Shown here: positions 14,583 to 22,791 of the stretch, in pieces
Layout of the letters: each line of letters starts with the position of its first letter
Numbering within the stretch: position 1 is the first letter of the stretch
Assembly (NCBI GenBank): GCA_015711895.1
Contig: MU158615.1
Span: 3,485 to 26,275 of the forward strand
From: Candidatus Solincola tengchongensis
Lineage (GTDB): Bacteria > Actinomycetota > Geothermincolia > Geothermincolales > RBG-13-55-18
Direction of reading: 5' to 3'
DNA: 22,791 bases
Notes under the pieces: generated by a model
Told to the model about the DNA's origin: nothing
The model's input: the letters and a program-made list of their open reading frames with translations, nothing else
The model's database searches: none
Program-made: the position numbers and the translations under genes

Positions 14583-16277
14583 ATGCGGAACGGGGGGATG
14601 GCCATGGACGGATTGAACGTCAGCGGGGCAGAGGAGATCTCCGACGTCGCTTACCAGGAACTGGAAGATATTGTGGGAAGGGAGAACGTGTCCAAGGAGC
14701 CGGGGGTGCTCGACGGCTATGCATGGCAGCCCATGGGGAACGAGGACCCGGCCAAGTGGGTCAAGCGGCCCGTGGCCGTGGTGCTCCCCTCCAGTGCCGA
14801 GGAGGTCCGCGAGGTGGTGAGGACATGCAACCGTCATGGCCTGAAGTTCAAGGCCTTCGCCACCGGTTGGGGGATCTTCAGCGCCGTGACCTACGACAAC
14901 GTTGTCCAGATCGACCTGCGCAGGATGGACCGTATCCTGGACATCGACGAGCGGAACATGTACGCGGTGGTGGAACCCTGCGTGTGCGGCGCCCAGCTTC
15001 AGGCCGAGGCCATGAAGGTGGGCCTGAACACCCACATCATCGGTGCGGGCCCGGTGTGTTCCCCGCTGGCCAGCGCCACCTCCGGCTGGGGGGTGGGGTG
15101 GGACAGCATCTACATGAGCTACAGCGCCAGGAACGTTCTGGGGGTGGAATGGGTTCTGCCGGACGGGGAGACGCTCAGGCTGGGGACCCTGGGTTCCGGT
15201 AACGGCTGGTTCTCCGGAGACGGGCCGGGCCCCTCGCTGCGGGGCCTGATGCGAGGTTCCACCGGGGCCCTGGGCGGGCTGGGGGTTTTTACCAAGGGAG
15301 CGATAAAGCTCTACAACTGGCCGGGACCGCCGCGCGTGGAGACGGAGGGCCTTCTCCTCGACGCGCAGGCCAAAGTCCCGAAGAACGTCAGGTTCCACCT
15401 CTGCGTATTCCCGGACAGGAGACGCCTGGCGGACGCGGTGTACAAGATAGGGGAGACGGAGATAGGATACCTGGCCACCAGGACGTCCATCGCCGCCTTC
15501 ATCTACACCATCGGGCCGCACCTCCTGAGGAGGATAACCGCCACCTCCTACCTGCGCAGGGTCTTGAACGACGCCCTCAAGGGGACATTCGTCATCATGC
15601 TGGTGGGGAACACCAGGGAGGAGACGGAGTTCCAGGAGGCCGCGCTGAAGGAGATAATAGCCGAGCACCAGGGGATGTCGCTGGAGATCATGGGCACCCC
15701 GGCCATGGGCCCCATGATGCTCATGAACTTCCTCCGCGTGACGGCCATCCCCATGGTCTTCAGGATGGGCGGGATATTCAGCAGCGCCCTGGACCGCAAC
15801 GAGACCTGGGATACCCAGCTTGACTGGTCGGAGATCGGCGAGGAGATCAAGCGCAAGTGGATAGCCCGCGGGGGGATCCTGGACGACCTGGGAGACAATC
15901 CCTTCATGGCCCTGTACGAGAACAACGCCTGGGCACACTGCGAGGAGGTCTGGCAGTACGACGCCGGCAACCCGAAGCATCTTGAGTCGCTGGCCCCCAT
16001 GTTCATCGAGTTCTCCATCGCCGCCATCGAGAAGTGCATGGAGCCCCTCTCCTCCTGCGACGCCCGCCTGCGGAAGACCATAAGCCCGATGATGGGCCAC
16101 TACAACGAGTGGCAGAAGAGGATATCCTCCGCCGTGGATCCCCGCCGTGCGGCCGATACCGGCGAGTATTGCGACGAGGGCGAGTTCGACTTCTCCAAGG
16201 TGGAGCCGGAGCTGAAGGCCAGGCTCGACCGGCTTATCGCCGAGAGGTCCTGGACGGAGGAGGGCCCTCCCGCCTAG
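14583..16277 (+). CDS. FAD-linked oxidase (GlcD / 4-cresol dehydrogenase-like)
   Basis: A 564-residue flavoprotein. The N-terminal half is a PCMH-type FAD-binding domain: RPVAVVLPSSAEEVREVVRT near 60-80, KFKAFATGWGIFSA near 88-101, a VVEPCVCGAQLQAEAM segment, and GAGPVCSPLASATSGWG around 155-175. Then comes RNVLGVEWVLPDGETLRLG, standard for the second part of this fold. The C-terminal half is the substrate domain. Known relatives oxidise 2-hydroxy acids, phenolic alcohols or alkyl-glycerone phosphates; the substrate here is unknown. No signal peptide is visible. Starts at ATG 14583, 14598 and 14604 are possible, the last having GGGGGG six bases upstream. The fixC-fixX genes follow after 364 bp and may receive its electrons. 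Confidence 0.85.
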   Translation: MRNGGMAMDGLNVSGAEEISDVAYQELEDIVGRENVSKEPGVLDGYAWQPMGNEDPAKWVKRPVAVVLPSSAEEVREVVRTCNRHGLKFKAFATGWGIFSAVTYDNVVQIDLRRMDRILDIDERNMYAVVEPCVCGAQLQAEAMKVGLNTHIIGAGPVCSPLASATSGWGVGWDSIYMSYSARNVLGVEWVLPDGETLRLGTLGSGNGWFSGDGPGPSLRGLMRGSTGALGGLGVFTKGAIKLYNWPGPPRVETEGLLLDAQAKVPKNVRFHLCVFPDRRRLADAVYKIGETEIGYLATRTSIAAFIYTIGPHLLRRITATSYLRRVLNDALKGTFVIMLVGNTREETEFQEAALKEIIAEHQGMSLEIMGTPAMGPMMLMNFLRVTAIPMVFRMGGIFSSALDRNETWDTQLDWSEIGEEIKRKWIARGGILDDLGDNPFMALYENNAWAHCEEVWQYDAGNPKHLESLAPMFIEFSIAAIEKCMEPLSSCDARLRKTISPMMGHYNEWQKRISSAVDPRRAADTGEYCDEGEFDFSKVEPELKARLDRLIAERSWTEEGPPA

Positions 16278-16641
16278 AGGGCGCCTATCCCTTTGCTACC
16301 GCCGCCGTCGGAGCGGGACGGTGTTTGCATGAAGTATGGCGTGGCGGCTGCGAAGCGAAGGAGGAAGGAATCAGACTGGTAAATTATGACATATGGATAT
16401 GGAGGCGCCAAGCACAGGAAGGAAAAAAGACGCCAGAGGAGATGTCGAGGGAGATGGGCGACGGTTGAGCGAAAGCGACCTCCCAAGGCATCGTGGAGCC
16501 GGGGACCGCGTCATATATGCGCATGTCCGATGGGTTCCGGAACCATGAGGGTTTATCGGGGGTTGAACGGTGTGCCCGCAGGCTGGGGCAGGTACGGGAA
16601 ACGCGCTCCGTCCTTTTAATCGTGGGGGAGGTGATTCACCG
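16278..16641 (+). other. Intergenic region upstream of fixC, no gene seen
   Basis: 364 bp between the FAD-linked oxidase and fixC. Short frames are present but none has a convincing product. An A+T-richer patch around 16376-16400 could hold a promoter for fixC, though no hexamer pair is good enough to name. Confidence 0.5.
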
Positions 16642-18144
16642 GTGGAAAAGTGGGATGTGGTGATAGTCGGGGCCGGACCGGGTGGGTCCTACGCCGCCAA
16701 GACCGCCGCCGAGGCGGGGCTGAGGACCGTCTTCTTCGAGCGGGGCCGCAAGCCGGGGGAGAAGAACTCCTCGGGATGCGGCCTGGGGCAGAGGTGGTGG
16801 CGCGACTTCCCGGAGGTCATGGAGGCGGTGACCAGGATGCCCTCCTACCGCAAGGTGGAGATGGTGGTCATCAACATGGTCGACGAGGACCTGCGCCTCC
16901 GCTTCCGCTGCGGGACCAACGGCTCCGACCTCTGTGCCGGACGCTTTCCCAATCGAAAGGGCATGGAAGGTGCCAGCGTCTACAGGATGGACCTCGATCC
17001 CTATCTGGCCGAGCTGGCGGTGAAGGCGGGGGCGGAGCTGCGCACCTCCACCCTGGTGACCGACGTCATCATGGAGAACGGACAGGTCAAAGGCGTGCGC
17101 ACGGAGAGGGGGGAGCCAGTGTATGCCGAGGTGGTCATCGCCGCCGACGGGGCCATGTCCACCATGGCGCGCAGATCGGGGATGCGCAACCGCTGGGGCG
17201 GCGGGTGCACCAACGTCCTCCAGCTGGATTACGCCTGCGACGAGGAGATGATGGACGACGTCATCGGGGATGCCGAATGGTGCTGGTTCGGCGGGGCGGT
17301 GGGATACCAGGTGAACTTCCGGAGCAGCTTCCACATCTCCGTGGGCGGAGGCTGGCTGGACAGGGACCTGAAGGGATACCGCCGGCATGACGATCTTAAA
17401 TCCCTCATAGACGTGCCCGCCTTCCAGGCCATGTGCCGGGCGGTGAAGGCCAGGCCGAGGGAGTTCCAGGCCCATCTCCTCCCCTGGCTGAAGAGGCCGG
17501 TCAAGTCCTATACCGGCGGCATGATGCTGGTGGGCGACGCGGCCGGGTTCCCCTGCCCGCTGGAGGCGGAGGGCGTCTGGCACGCCTGTTACTCGGGGAA
17601 GATTGCCGCGGAGACCGCCGCCTGGGCCATATCCCGCGGCGACGTCTCAGAGAACGCGCTGAGCGAATACGAGAAGAGATGGAAGGCCTCTTTCCTGGGA
17701 AAGGAACACGAGTTCGGCGAGGAGTTCGTGGACATCTGGGAAGGTGCCATCATGAACCGGGAAAAGGCTCTGGAGCAGCTCCAGTTGATGCTGGAGTTCA
17801 CCATGCTCCAGCCCTTCTCCATCGTCTTCGACTGGGCGGATGCCCACATGGATTGCTTCAACCACCACCTGAGGCATTTTCTGGAACTGGCGCCGCAGTT
17901 CTCCGACTTCGGAAGGACCTATCTCGCCCCTCTGGCCAGGGGCGTCTGGCCAAGCAACGTGAAGAGGATACTCCTGATGCTCAAGCCGAGGATACCGGTG
18001 CTCAGGAACCTCTCGGACCGGAATTACTTCCGGGTCATGGCCAGGTTGTTCAGACAACTGGCGCCATTCCTGGACCCCACGGCGGAACAGGATGCCCCCC
18101 TTCCCAGGGGGAGCCTGGAGAAGCGAGGTGGTGAGAGGAGATGA
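16642..18144 (+). CDS. fixC: FixC-like ETF:quinone oxidoreductase / geranylgeranyl-reductase-family flavoprotein
   Basis: A 500-residue flavoprotein. The FAD Rossmann motif VVIVGAGPGGSYAAKTAAEAG begins at residue 5; RMDLDPYLAELAVKAGAEL lies near 115; the second FAD motif is VVIAADGAMSTMARRSG; and GGMMLVGDAAGFPCPLEAEG near 293-312 is the ribityl-binding motif. In FixC and mammalian ETF-QO this domain passes electrons from electron-transfer flavoprotein to quinone at the membrane surface. I chose GTG 16642 because GGGGGAGGTGATT precedes it; the frame is open from 16570. The immediate partner is a FixX-like ferredoxin (4-bp overlap), which favours FixC over a lipid geranylgeranyl reductase. No fixA or fixB gene is in the window. 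Confidence 0.82.
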   Translation: MEKWDVVIVGAGPGGSYAAKTAAEAGLRTVFFERGRKPGEKNSSGCGLGQRWWRDFPEVMEAVTRMPSYRKVEMVVINMVDEDLRLRFRCGTNGSDLCAGRFPNRKGMEGASVYRMDLDPYLAELAVKAGAELRTSTLVTDVIMENGQVKGVRTERGEPVYAEVVIAADGAMSTMARRSGMRNRWGGGCTNVLQLDYACDEEMMDDVIGDAEWCWFGGAVGYQVNFRSSFHISVGGGWLDRDLKGYRRHDDLKSLIDVPAFQAMCRAVKARPREFQAHLLPWLKRPVKSYTGGMMLVGDAAGFPCPLEAEGVWHACYSGKIAAETAAWAISRGDVSENALSEYEKRWKASFLGKEHEFGEEFVDIWEGAIMNREKALEQLQLMLEFTMLQPFSIVFDWADAHMDCFNHHLRHFLELAPQFSDFGRTYLAPLARGVWPSNVKRILLMLKPRIPVLRNLSDRNYFRVMARLFRQLAPFLDPTAEQDAPLPRGSLEKRGGERR

Positions 18145-18425
18145 GCGAGGGGAGGATAGATTTCAAGAGCCTCGTCAAACGCGTGGACGCGGATAAGACG
18201 GGCGATTTCATATCCTATGACCCGGAGAAATGCGACGGCTGCGGGCTGTGCGCCGTGATCTGCCCCTTCAAGCTGTGGTCGGTGAAGGAAGGGAAGGCGC
18301 GGCTGGCTCCACGGTACCAGGAGCTGTGCCTGGAATGCGCCTCTTGCTGGGAGATATGCGAGCGGGAGGCCATCGACTTCTCCTACCCCAGGGGCGGGAC
18401 CGGAGTGGTGATCGAGTACGGATGA
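18141..18425 (+). CDS. fixX: FixX-like ferredoxin
   Basis: A 94-residue protein. The segment YDPEKCDGCGLCAVICPFKL near residues 28-47 and CLECASCWEICEREAIDFSY near 63-82 each supply four cysteines. This size and spacing, with the C-terminal GTGVVIEYG, are typical of FixX, the iron-sulfur partner of FixC. The start ATG overlaps the fixC TGA by four bases, so the two proteins are made in step. The probable role is electron transfer inside the FixCX complex to menaquinone or a related acceptor. Confidence 0.88.
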   Translation: MSEGRIDFKSLVKRVDADKTGDFISYDPEKCDGCGLCAVICPFKLWSVKEGKARLAPRYQELCLECASCWEICEREAIDFSYPRGGTGVVIEYG

Positions 18426-18853
18426 GTGCGGCACTTACGCTCGGGGACGGATAGCCTTGGGCCAGGCCGCCCGGAAGCCTCGTGGAACAATGCCTTGAGG
18501 CCTGAATCCCTCTCGTCCTGATCTGTTTTCCACGCGCCACGTCTTGGCCCTCACCCTGTTTCCGGTAGATTATGGGTTATATCCGCGCCTGCGAGACGGC
18601 CGGCAGGCGATTTAACCAGCTCGTAACATTCCGGAAAAACGGGTGTAACAAGTGATGGGGAAAATTAGTGTTTGAAAGGACGTGAATAACCTTATTTGCG
18701 TGATCGCGCTCCGTCCGCAAGGCGGTGCGGCGCGGTGGGAGCGGGGAAACTGCAGTGATATTCGTCGAGCCTAAGAGAGGGAGGTTCTGTTCCGCGGGCC
18801 ACCGTAGAGGTACGTAGGCTCGGATGACGGCGAGGACGGAAAAGGAGGTAGGG
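18426..18853 (+). other. glnA upstream region
   Basis: 428 bp without a gene. It contains the GlnR-box-like site listed separately and an A+T-richer patch at 18656-18700. A TTGAAA at 18672-18677 has only a weak -10 (TATTTG at 18693-18698, 15-bp spacer), so I do not assign a promoter. Transcription from this patch would leave a leader of roughly 150 nt before glnA. Confidence 0.5.
18623..18649 (+). promoter_or_regulatory. GlnR-box-like operator upstream of glnA
   Basis: GTAAC (18623-18627), six bases, GAAAA (18634-18638), six bases, GTAAC (18645-18649). This fits the published actinobacterial GlnR consensus GTnAC-n6-GAAAC-n6 repeated at 11-bp intervals. A weaker TTAAC at 18612-18616 continues the same phase upstream. 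The expected fourth site at 18656 is absent. The site lies about 205-230 bp before the glnA ATG, and a GlnR-like gene is encoded about 5.7 kb upstream. Confidence 0.6.
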
Positions 18854-20200
18854 ATGACCAAGGACAGGGACAGGGACAAGGACAAGGAATACGTGCTCAA
18901 GACGGCGCGAGAGAACGATGTGAGGTTCATCCGCCTGTGGTTCACGGACATCCTGGGCTTCCTCAAGAGCTTCGCCATAACCATCGGCGAGCTGGAGGAG
19001 GCCCTGGAGGACGGGATGGGCTTCGACGGGTCCTCCATCGAGGGTTATGCGCGCATCGACGAGAGCGACATGATCGCCATGCCCGATCCCAGCACCTTCG
19101 CCATCCTTCCCTGGAGGCCGCGGGAACACAACGCCGTGGGTCGCATGTTCTGCGACATCCTGAGGCCGGGCGGCGAGCCTTATGAGCGCGACCCGCGCTA
19201 CATCCTGAAGCGCAACCTGGCCCGGGCCGCGGAGATGGGCTACACCTTCTACGTGGGGCCGGAACTGGAATATTTTTACTTTAAATCCCCGGAGTCCCCG
19301 GAGGTGCTGGACAGAGGCAGTTACTTCGACCTCACCCCGCTGGACGTGGCCAGCGACCTGCGCCGGGACACGGTCATCGCCCTGGAGGAGCTGGGGATAG
19401 GCGTGGAGTACAGTCATCACGAGGTGGGCCCCAGCCAGCACGAGATAGACATGCGCTATACCGACGCCCTGACCATGGCCGACAACGCCATGACCTTCCG
19501 GCTGGTGGTCAAGGAGATCGCCCTGCTCAACGGGGTCTATGCCACCTTCATGCCCAAGCCCCTCTTCGGGGAGAACGGGAGCGGCATGCACACCCACATG
19601 TCCCTCTTCCAGGGCGACCGCAACGCCTTCTTCGACCCCGACGACGAGCACCATCTCTCGGACATCGCCAAAAAGTTCATCGCCGGGCTGCTCCGCCATG
19701 CCCCGGAGATAACCCTGGTCTGCAACCAGTGGGTCAATTCCTACAAGCGCCTGGTCCCCGGGTACGAGGCGCCGGTCTATCTCACCTGGGCGGTGCGCAA
19801 CCGTTCCGACCTCATCCGGGTTCCGGAATACAAGCCGGGAAAGGAGAAGGCCACGCGCATCGAGTTCCGCTCCCCAGACCCGGCCTGCAACCCATACCTG
19901 GCCTTCGCTTGCATGCTGGCCGCCGGGCTGGAGGGCATCATCAACGACTACGAGCTGCCCCCTATGGTGGACCGCAACGTATACGAGATGAGCGAAGAGG
20001 AGCGGGAGGAGCTGGGCATAGGCCAGCTACCGGAGGACCTCTACGAGGCCATCCAGATAGCGGAGAAGAGCGAGCTCCTGCGTAAGACGCTGGGAGACGA
20101 GGTCTTCCACACCCTCATCGAGAACAAGAAGATCGAGTGGGAGCGTTACCGCGCCCAGGTCACTGAATGGGAGATGGCCCAGTACCTGCCGGTGCTCTGA
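18854..20200 (+). CDS. glnA: Glutamine synthetase, type I (GSI-alpha-like)
   Basis: A 448-residue enzyme that makes glutamine from glutamate, ammonia and ATP as a cytoplasmic dodecamer. Motifs include the early FTDILGFLKSF, the GMGFDGSSIEGYARIDESD segment, YVGPELEYFYF (metal ligands), HHEVGPSQHEID, the His-binding MPKPLFGENGSGMHTHMSL, the NSYKRLVPGYEAPVYL loop, and ATRIEFRSPDPACNPYLAFA. At the place where GSI-beta enzymes carry the adenylylated Tyr, the sequence reads YELPPMVDRNVY. It lacks the usual NLYDLP, so control by adenylylation is unlikely. I chose ATG 18854 for its AAAGGAGGT; ATG 18824 in the same frame lacks one. The N-terminus (MTKDRDRDKDKE) is a highly charged extension. A GlnR-box-like site upstream suggests nitrogen control. 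Confidence 0.96.
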   Translation: MTKDRDRDKDKEYVLKTARENDVRFIRLWFTDILGFLKSFAITIGELEEALEDGMGFDGSSIEGYARIDESDMIAMPDPSTFAILPWRPREHNAVGRMFCDILRPGGEPYERDPRYILKRNLARAAEMGYTFYVGPELEYFYFKSPESPEVLDRGSYFDLTPLDVASDLRRDTVIALEELGIGVEYSHHEVGPSQHEIDMRYTDALTMADNAMTFRLVVKEIALLNGVYATFMPKPLFGENGSGMHTHMSLFQGDRNAFFDPDDEHHLSDIAKKFIAGLLRHAPEITLVCNQWVNSYKRLVPGYEAPVYLTWAVRNRSDLIRVPEYKPGKEKATRIEFRSPDPACNPYLAFACMLAAGLEGIINDYELPPMVDRNVYEMSEEEREELGIGQLPEDLYEAIQIAEKSELLRKTLGDEVFHTLIENKKIEWERYRAQVTEWEMAQYLPVL

Positions 20201-20213
20201 TCGGAAGCGATCA
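20198..20213 (+). other. Small hairpin at the glnA stop codon
   Basis: TGATCG (20198-20203, including the stop codon), GAAG loop, CGATCA (20208-20213). The 6-bp stem has no T-tract after it, so it may protect the mRNA 3' end or be chance. Confidence 0.25.
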
Positions 20214-20377
20214 AGACGATGGCGGAAGAGACCTGTGCACGTCATGTTCCCACCGGTTTCGGCAGTTGATAGCGGCTGAGGGTTCTCGGCAACAGCATCG
20301 CAGACACCCGCAAGACCTGCAGGAAACGGCGGAAAGTCCTCATCATACAGACGGCAAAGGCCCGGTAGGAGTCGAGG

Positions 20378-22138
20378 GTGAAGACGATAAGGCTGGCCCT
20401 GGCCCAGGTGAACACCACGGTGGGGGACCTGGAGGGCAACGCGGAGCTCATCCTGCGTTTCCTTAGGGAGGCGGAAGAGGCGGGAGCGGACCTTGTCTGC
20501 TTCCCCGAACTGGTCCTCTGCGGATATCCTCCCGAGGACCTGCTTCTGAAGGTGGACTTCCTCGCGGAGAACATGATGGCCGTTGAACGGCTGGCCGCGG
20601 AGGTACGGGATACTCCTGCTATCGTGGGTTCGTTGCATTTCGACGGGGATCTTTTTAATGCCGCAGCGGTCCTGCATCGGGGCAAGGTCGTGGCCTGGTA
20701 TCACAAGAACTTCCTCCCCAATTACGGGGTCTTCGACGAGGCCCGGTATTTCGCCCCCGGGGAGGAGGGCCTGGTCCTCGTCATCGGTGGTGTGCGTGTG
20801 GGCATCACCGTCTGTGAGGACATATGGTATCCTGGTGGGCCTCTGGAGAAGGAGGTGGCCTACGGAGGAGCGGATCTGGTGGTGAACATCTCTTCCTCCC
20901 CCTTCCAGAGAGGAAAGCAGTCCTTGCGCGAGAGGATGCTGTACGCCCGCGCCTCGGACAACTGGGTCATCCTCGCTTACGTCAACGCGATTGGCGGCCA
21001 GGACGAACTGGTGTTCGACGGGGGGTCCATGATCGTTCACCCCGACGGGTCGAGGATCGCCTCGGCCCCCCGGTTTCTGGAGTACCTCCTCATCTGTGAC
21101 GTCGACACAGCGGGATTGGCTGGAAAGCGGTTGACGACGCCGCTTCATCGTTACGCGCGCCGGGGCGCTCTCCGCGGGACGACGAGGGTCCTCTCGGTTG
21201 GCGGACAACGAGGTTGGCCGGATGGAGAGCGCCCTTTCCTTTCTGAGTATGACGTTGCGGAGCAGGGAGAAGAAGAGGAGGAGATATTGCAGGCGATCAT
21301 CTTGGGGCTCCGCGATTACGTGCGCAAGAACGGCTTCGAGGACGTTGTCGTGGGGCTGTCTGGAGGGGTGGATTCCTCCCTGGTGGCGACCCTGGCGACC
21401 ATGGCTTTGGGCGAGGAGCGTGTGCACGGGGTGTTCATGCCCTCCCGCTATACCTCGGGGCTTTCCCGCGAAGGGGCGGTGAGGCTGGCGAGGGCACTCG
21501 GAATCGAGATGGAAGAATATCCCATAGATGGGATATTGGAATCGTATCTACGGGAGGCAGGACCAAGCCTGCGCGGAGAAGGGGAATCCCTGGCCATGGA
21601 GAACCTTCAGGCCCGCATCCGGGGAAACATACTCATGGGCATTTCCAACGCGAGAGGATGGCTGGTCCTGGCAACCGGCAACAAGAGCGAGCTCTCCATG
21701 GGATACTGCACCCTGTACGGGGACATGGCCGGTGGGTTCGCGGTGATCAAGGACCTCCTGAAGCGGGACGTCTACAGGCTCTGCCGGTACATAAACGACC
21801 GAGAGAAGCGGGAGGTGATACCCGAGCCGGTCATCTCCCGCGAGCCCACGGCGGAACTCCACGAGGGCCAGAAGGACAGCGATTCCCTGCCGCCTTACGA
21901 AGTGCTGGACCCCGTCCTTCAGGATTACATCGAAGAGGGCCTTTCCGTGGAGGAGATGGCACAAAAAGGTTATGACCGCGAGCTGGTCAATCAGGTCGTA
22001 AGGAGGGTTGACGCCAACGAGTACAAGAGGCGTCAGGCTCCTGTGGGTATAAAGATAACCCCTCGCGCTTTCGGCCGCGACTGGCGCCTCCCCATAAGCG
22101 GGCATCGCCCGTTTTCATCCCGCAAGCTGCAAGTGTAG
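20378..22138 (+). CDS. nadE: Glutamine-dependent NAD(+) synthetase
   Basis: A 586-residue two-domain enzyme. Residues 1-260 are a nitrilase-fold glutaminase with Glu44 (CFPELVLCGYP), Lys110 (YHKNFLPNYG) and Cys146 (GITVCEDIWYP) as the catalytic triad. Residues about 300-570 are the ATP-pyrophosphatase domain with SGGVDSS at 328-334 and LATGNKSELSMGYCTLYGDM. It converts nicotinic acid adenine dinucleotide to NAD+ with glutamine as the nitrogen source, the last step of NAD synthesis. Length is usual for this form. The start is GTG, with TAGGAG 7 bases upstream. It lies 177 bp after glnA in the same direction; co-transcription is possible and would fit its use of glutamine. Confidence 0.95.
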   Translation: MKTIRLALAQVNTTVGDLEGNAELILRFLREAEEAGADLVCFPELVLCGYPPEDLLLKVDFLAENMMAVERLAAEVRDTPAIVGSLHFDGDLFNAAAVLHRGKVVAWYHKNFLPNYGVFDEARYFAPGEEGLVLVIGGVRVGITVCEDIWYPGGPLEKEVAYGGADLVVNISSSPFQRGKQSLRERMLYARASDNWVILAYVNAIGGQDELVFDGGSMIVHPDGSRIASAPRFLEYLLICDVDTAGLAGKRLTTPLHRYARRGALRGTTRVLSVGGQRGWPDGERPFLSEYDVAEQGEEEEEILQAIILGLRDYVRKNGFEDVVVGLSGGVDSSLVATLATMALGEERVHGVFMPSRYTSGLSREGAVRLARALGIEMEEYPIDGILESYLREAGPSLRGEGESLAMENLQARIRGNILMGISNARGWLVLATGNKSELSMGYCTLYGDMAGGFAVIKDLLKRDVYRLCRYINDREKREVIPEPVISREPTAELHEGQKDSDSLPPYEVLDPVLQDYIEEGLSVEEMAQKGYDRELVNQVVRRVDANEYKRRQAPVGIKITPRAFGRDWRLPISGHRPFSSRKLQV

Positions 22139-22175
22139 AGGAGTCTGATGAGAGCACTGCGGTGATTCCTGACAA

Positions 22176-22195
22176 AGGGCAGCCCATTCTGCCCT
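22176..22195 (+). terminator. Candidate terminator hairpin after nadE
   Basis: AGGGCAG, loop CCCATT, CTGCCCT: a perfect 7-bp stem 38 bp after the nadE stop. No run of T follows (GTTGAACGG), so it is at best a weak intrinsic terminator. Confidence 0.35.
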
Positions 22196-22403
22196 GTTGA
22201 ACGGAATGCGTAGACTACCTATTATTGTTGCGGGCCAAGGTCGGCTCGGTGGAGAACGGAGTCTTCAAGGGCTGCCTTCCTGCCTTCGAGCCAGGCAATA
22301 GCCGGCGTTCTGCATGTCTTGTGCCAATTCATGGTAGATCCCGCGGTTGGGCTCTGCGTCGCGTCTGGAACCGGCAGGAAAGGACCCCCCACATTTACGG
22401 CCG

Positions 22404-22679
22404 TCACTTCTTCCGTACTGGGAACCGCAGTTCGGTGATCAGTTCCTCCTCGGATCTCACGGTAACCGGGTCGTTGTGGAAGACCGCCTCCCCGGGGCCC
22501 ATGAGCTCGTAGCCGTTCTCCGCCACCCAGCGCATGAGCTTGAGGAAGGAATCCTGCAACCCGGAGTGGGGGCCCTTGTGCACCAGGAAGGCCACTTCCG
22601 TGGCGGGGACGGTCTTCACCCCCACTTCACCCGTCTCCGCCATCCTCTTTATCTCCTCCGGCGGTTCCAGCGGCCTCAT
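22404..22679 (-). CDS. Small GyrI-like (SHS2) domain protein
   Basis: A 91-residue protein matching one half of the GyrI-like / AraC effector-binding fold: VGVKTVPATEVAFLVHKGPH followed by FLKLMRWVAENGYELMGPGE and DPVTVRSEEELITELRFPV. Full GyrI-like domains contain two such SHS2 units (about 150 residues); this one has a single unit after a short N-terminal segment, so it may dimerise to complete a ligand pocket. It is probably a cytoplasmic small-molecule binder; the ligand is unknown, and there is no DNA-binding domain. I chose ATG 22679 because AAAGGAGGT stands just upstream. The frame extends to 22766 without a ribosome site. Confidence 0.75.
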   Translation of the reverse strand: MRPLEPPEEIKRMAETGEVGVKTVPATEVAFLVHKGPHSGLQDSFLKLMRWVAENGYELMGPGEAVFHNDPVTVRSEEELITELRFPVRKK

Positions 22680-22791
22680 GGCTACCTCCTTTAAGGCGAA
22701 GATTCGTCGTTCACGGGATTGGCGCGGAAGATGTTCTTGCGAAATCAAGTGTAACGTAACCGGCACCCCGATGTCTTTATATCGGCGGTAT

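Noticed and set aside
14415..16100. Long minus-strand open frame (561 codons) opposite the FAD-linked oxidase
   Set aside because: Same shadow pattern; the plus-strand frame has clear flavoprotein motifs.
22741..22766. GAAAT and tandem GTAACGTAAC upstream of the GyrI-like gene
   Set aside because: The spacings (10 and 5 bp) do not fit the 11-bp GlnR phase, and the next position reads GGCAC.
1..22791. CRISPR arrays, insertion sequences, tRNA or rRNA genes
   Set aside because: I looked for regularly spaced repeats, transposase motifs, terminal repeats and cloverleaf or conserved rRNA segments in the non-coding stretches and saw none.

Overview
The window is a GC-rich bacterial chromosome segment with Shine-Dalgarno sites, frequent GTG/TTG starts, and many AGG (Arg) and ATA (Ile) codons. 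The gene set (an archaeal-type split glutamate synthase, an NrpR regulator, a GlnR-like orphan regulator, FixC/FixX) suggests a deep-branching, probably anaerobic and possibly thermophilic member of the Actinobacteriota (Geothermincolia-like). That placement is inference from gene content only.

Left part (1-4072). The 3' end of an FGGY sugar kinase is followed in the same operon by a RuBisCO-like protein. Facing it on the minus strand are mscL, whose frame is broken by an in-frame TAA after codon 10, and an acetoacetate-decarboxylase-superfamily gene. Centre left (4073-6724, minus strand). nrpR (winged helix plus one NrpR domain) appears to be co-transcribed with an ABC ATPase and an ABC-2 permease.

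Centre (6725-12534). Divergent from nrpR is a five-gene operon: a 16-cysteine ferredoxin, an FAD/NAD(P)H oxidoreductase, and glutamate synthase as three separate proteins (class II amidotransferase, ferredoxin/FMN synthase core, GXGXG domain). The nrpR/ferredoxin intergenic region holds a good promoter, TTGACA-N16-TATTAT, overlapped by a nested palindrome that includes GGTA-N6-TACC. This is the architecture expected of an NrpR operator.

Right part (12927-22791). Here are a GlnR-like atypical response regulator, a decayed nucleotidyltransferase (MNT) locus, an FAD-linked oxidase, a fixC-fixX pair, a type I glutamine synthetase gene, glutamine-dependent NAD synthetase, and a small GyrI-like protein. 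About 200 bp upstream of the glnA start lies GTAAC-N6-GAAAA-N6-GTAAC, a close match to the actinobacterial GlnR box.

Taken together, most of the window is a GS/GOGAT nitrogen-assimilation locus. It appears to carry two nitrogen regulators of different origin: an NrpR of the type best known from methanogenic archaea, with its apparent operator on the glutamate synthase operon, and a GlnR of actinobacterial type, with its apparent box on glnA. This split control is the most interesting feature seen here.
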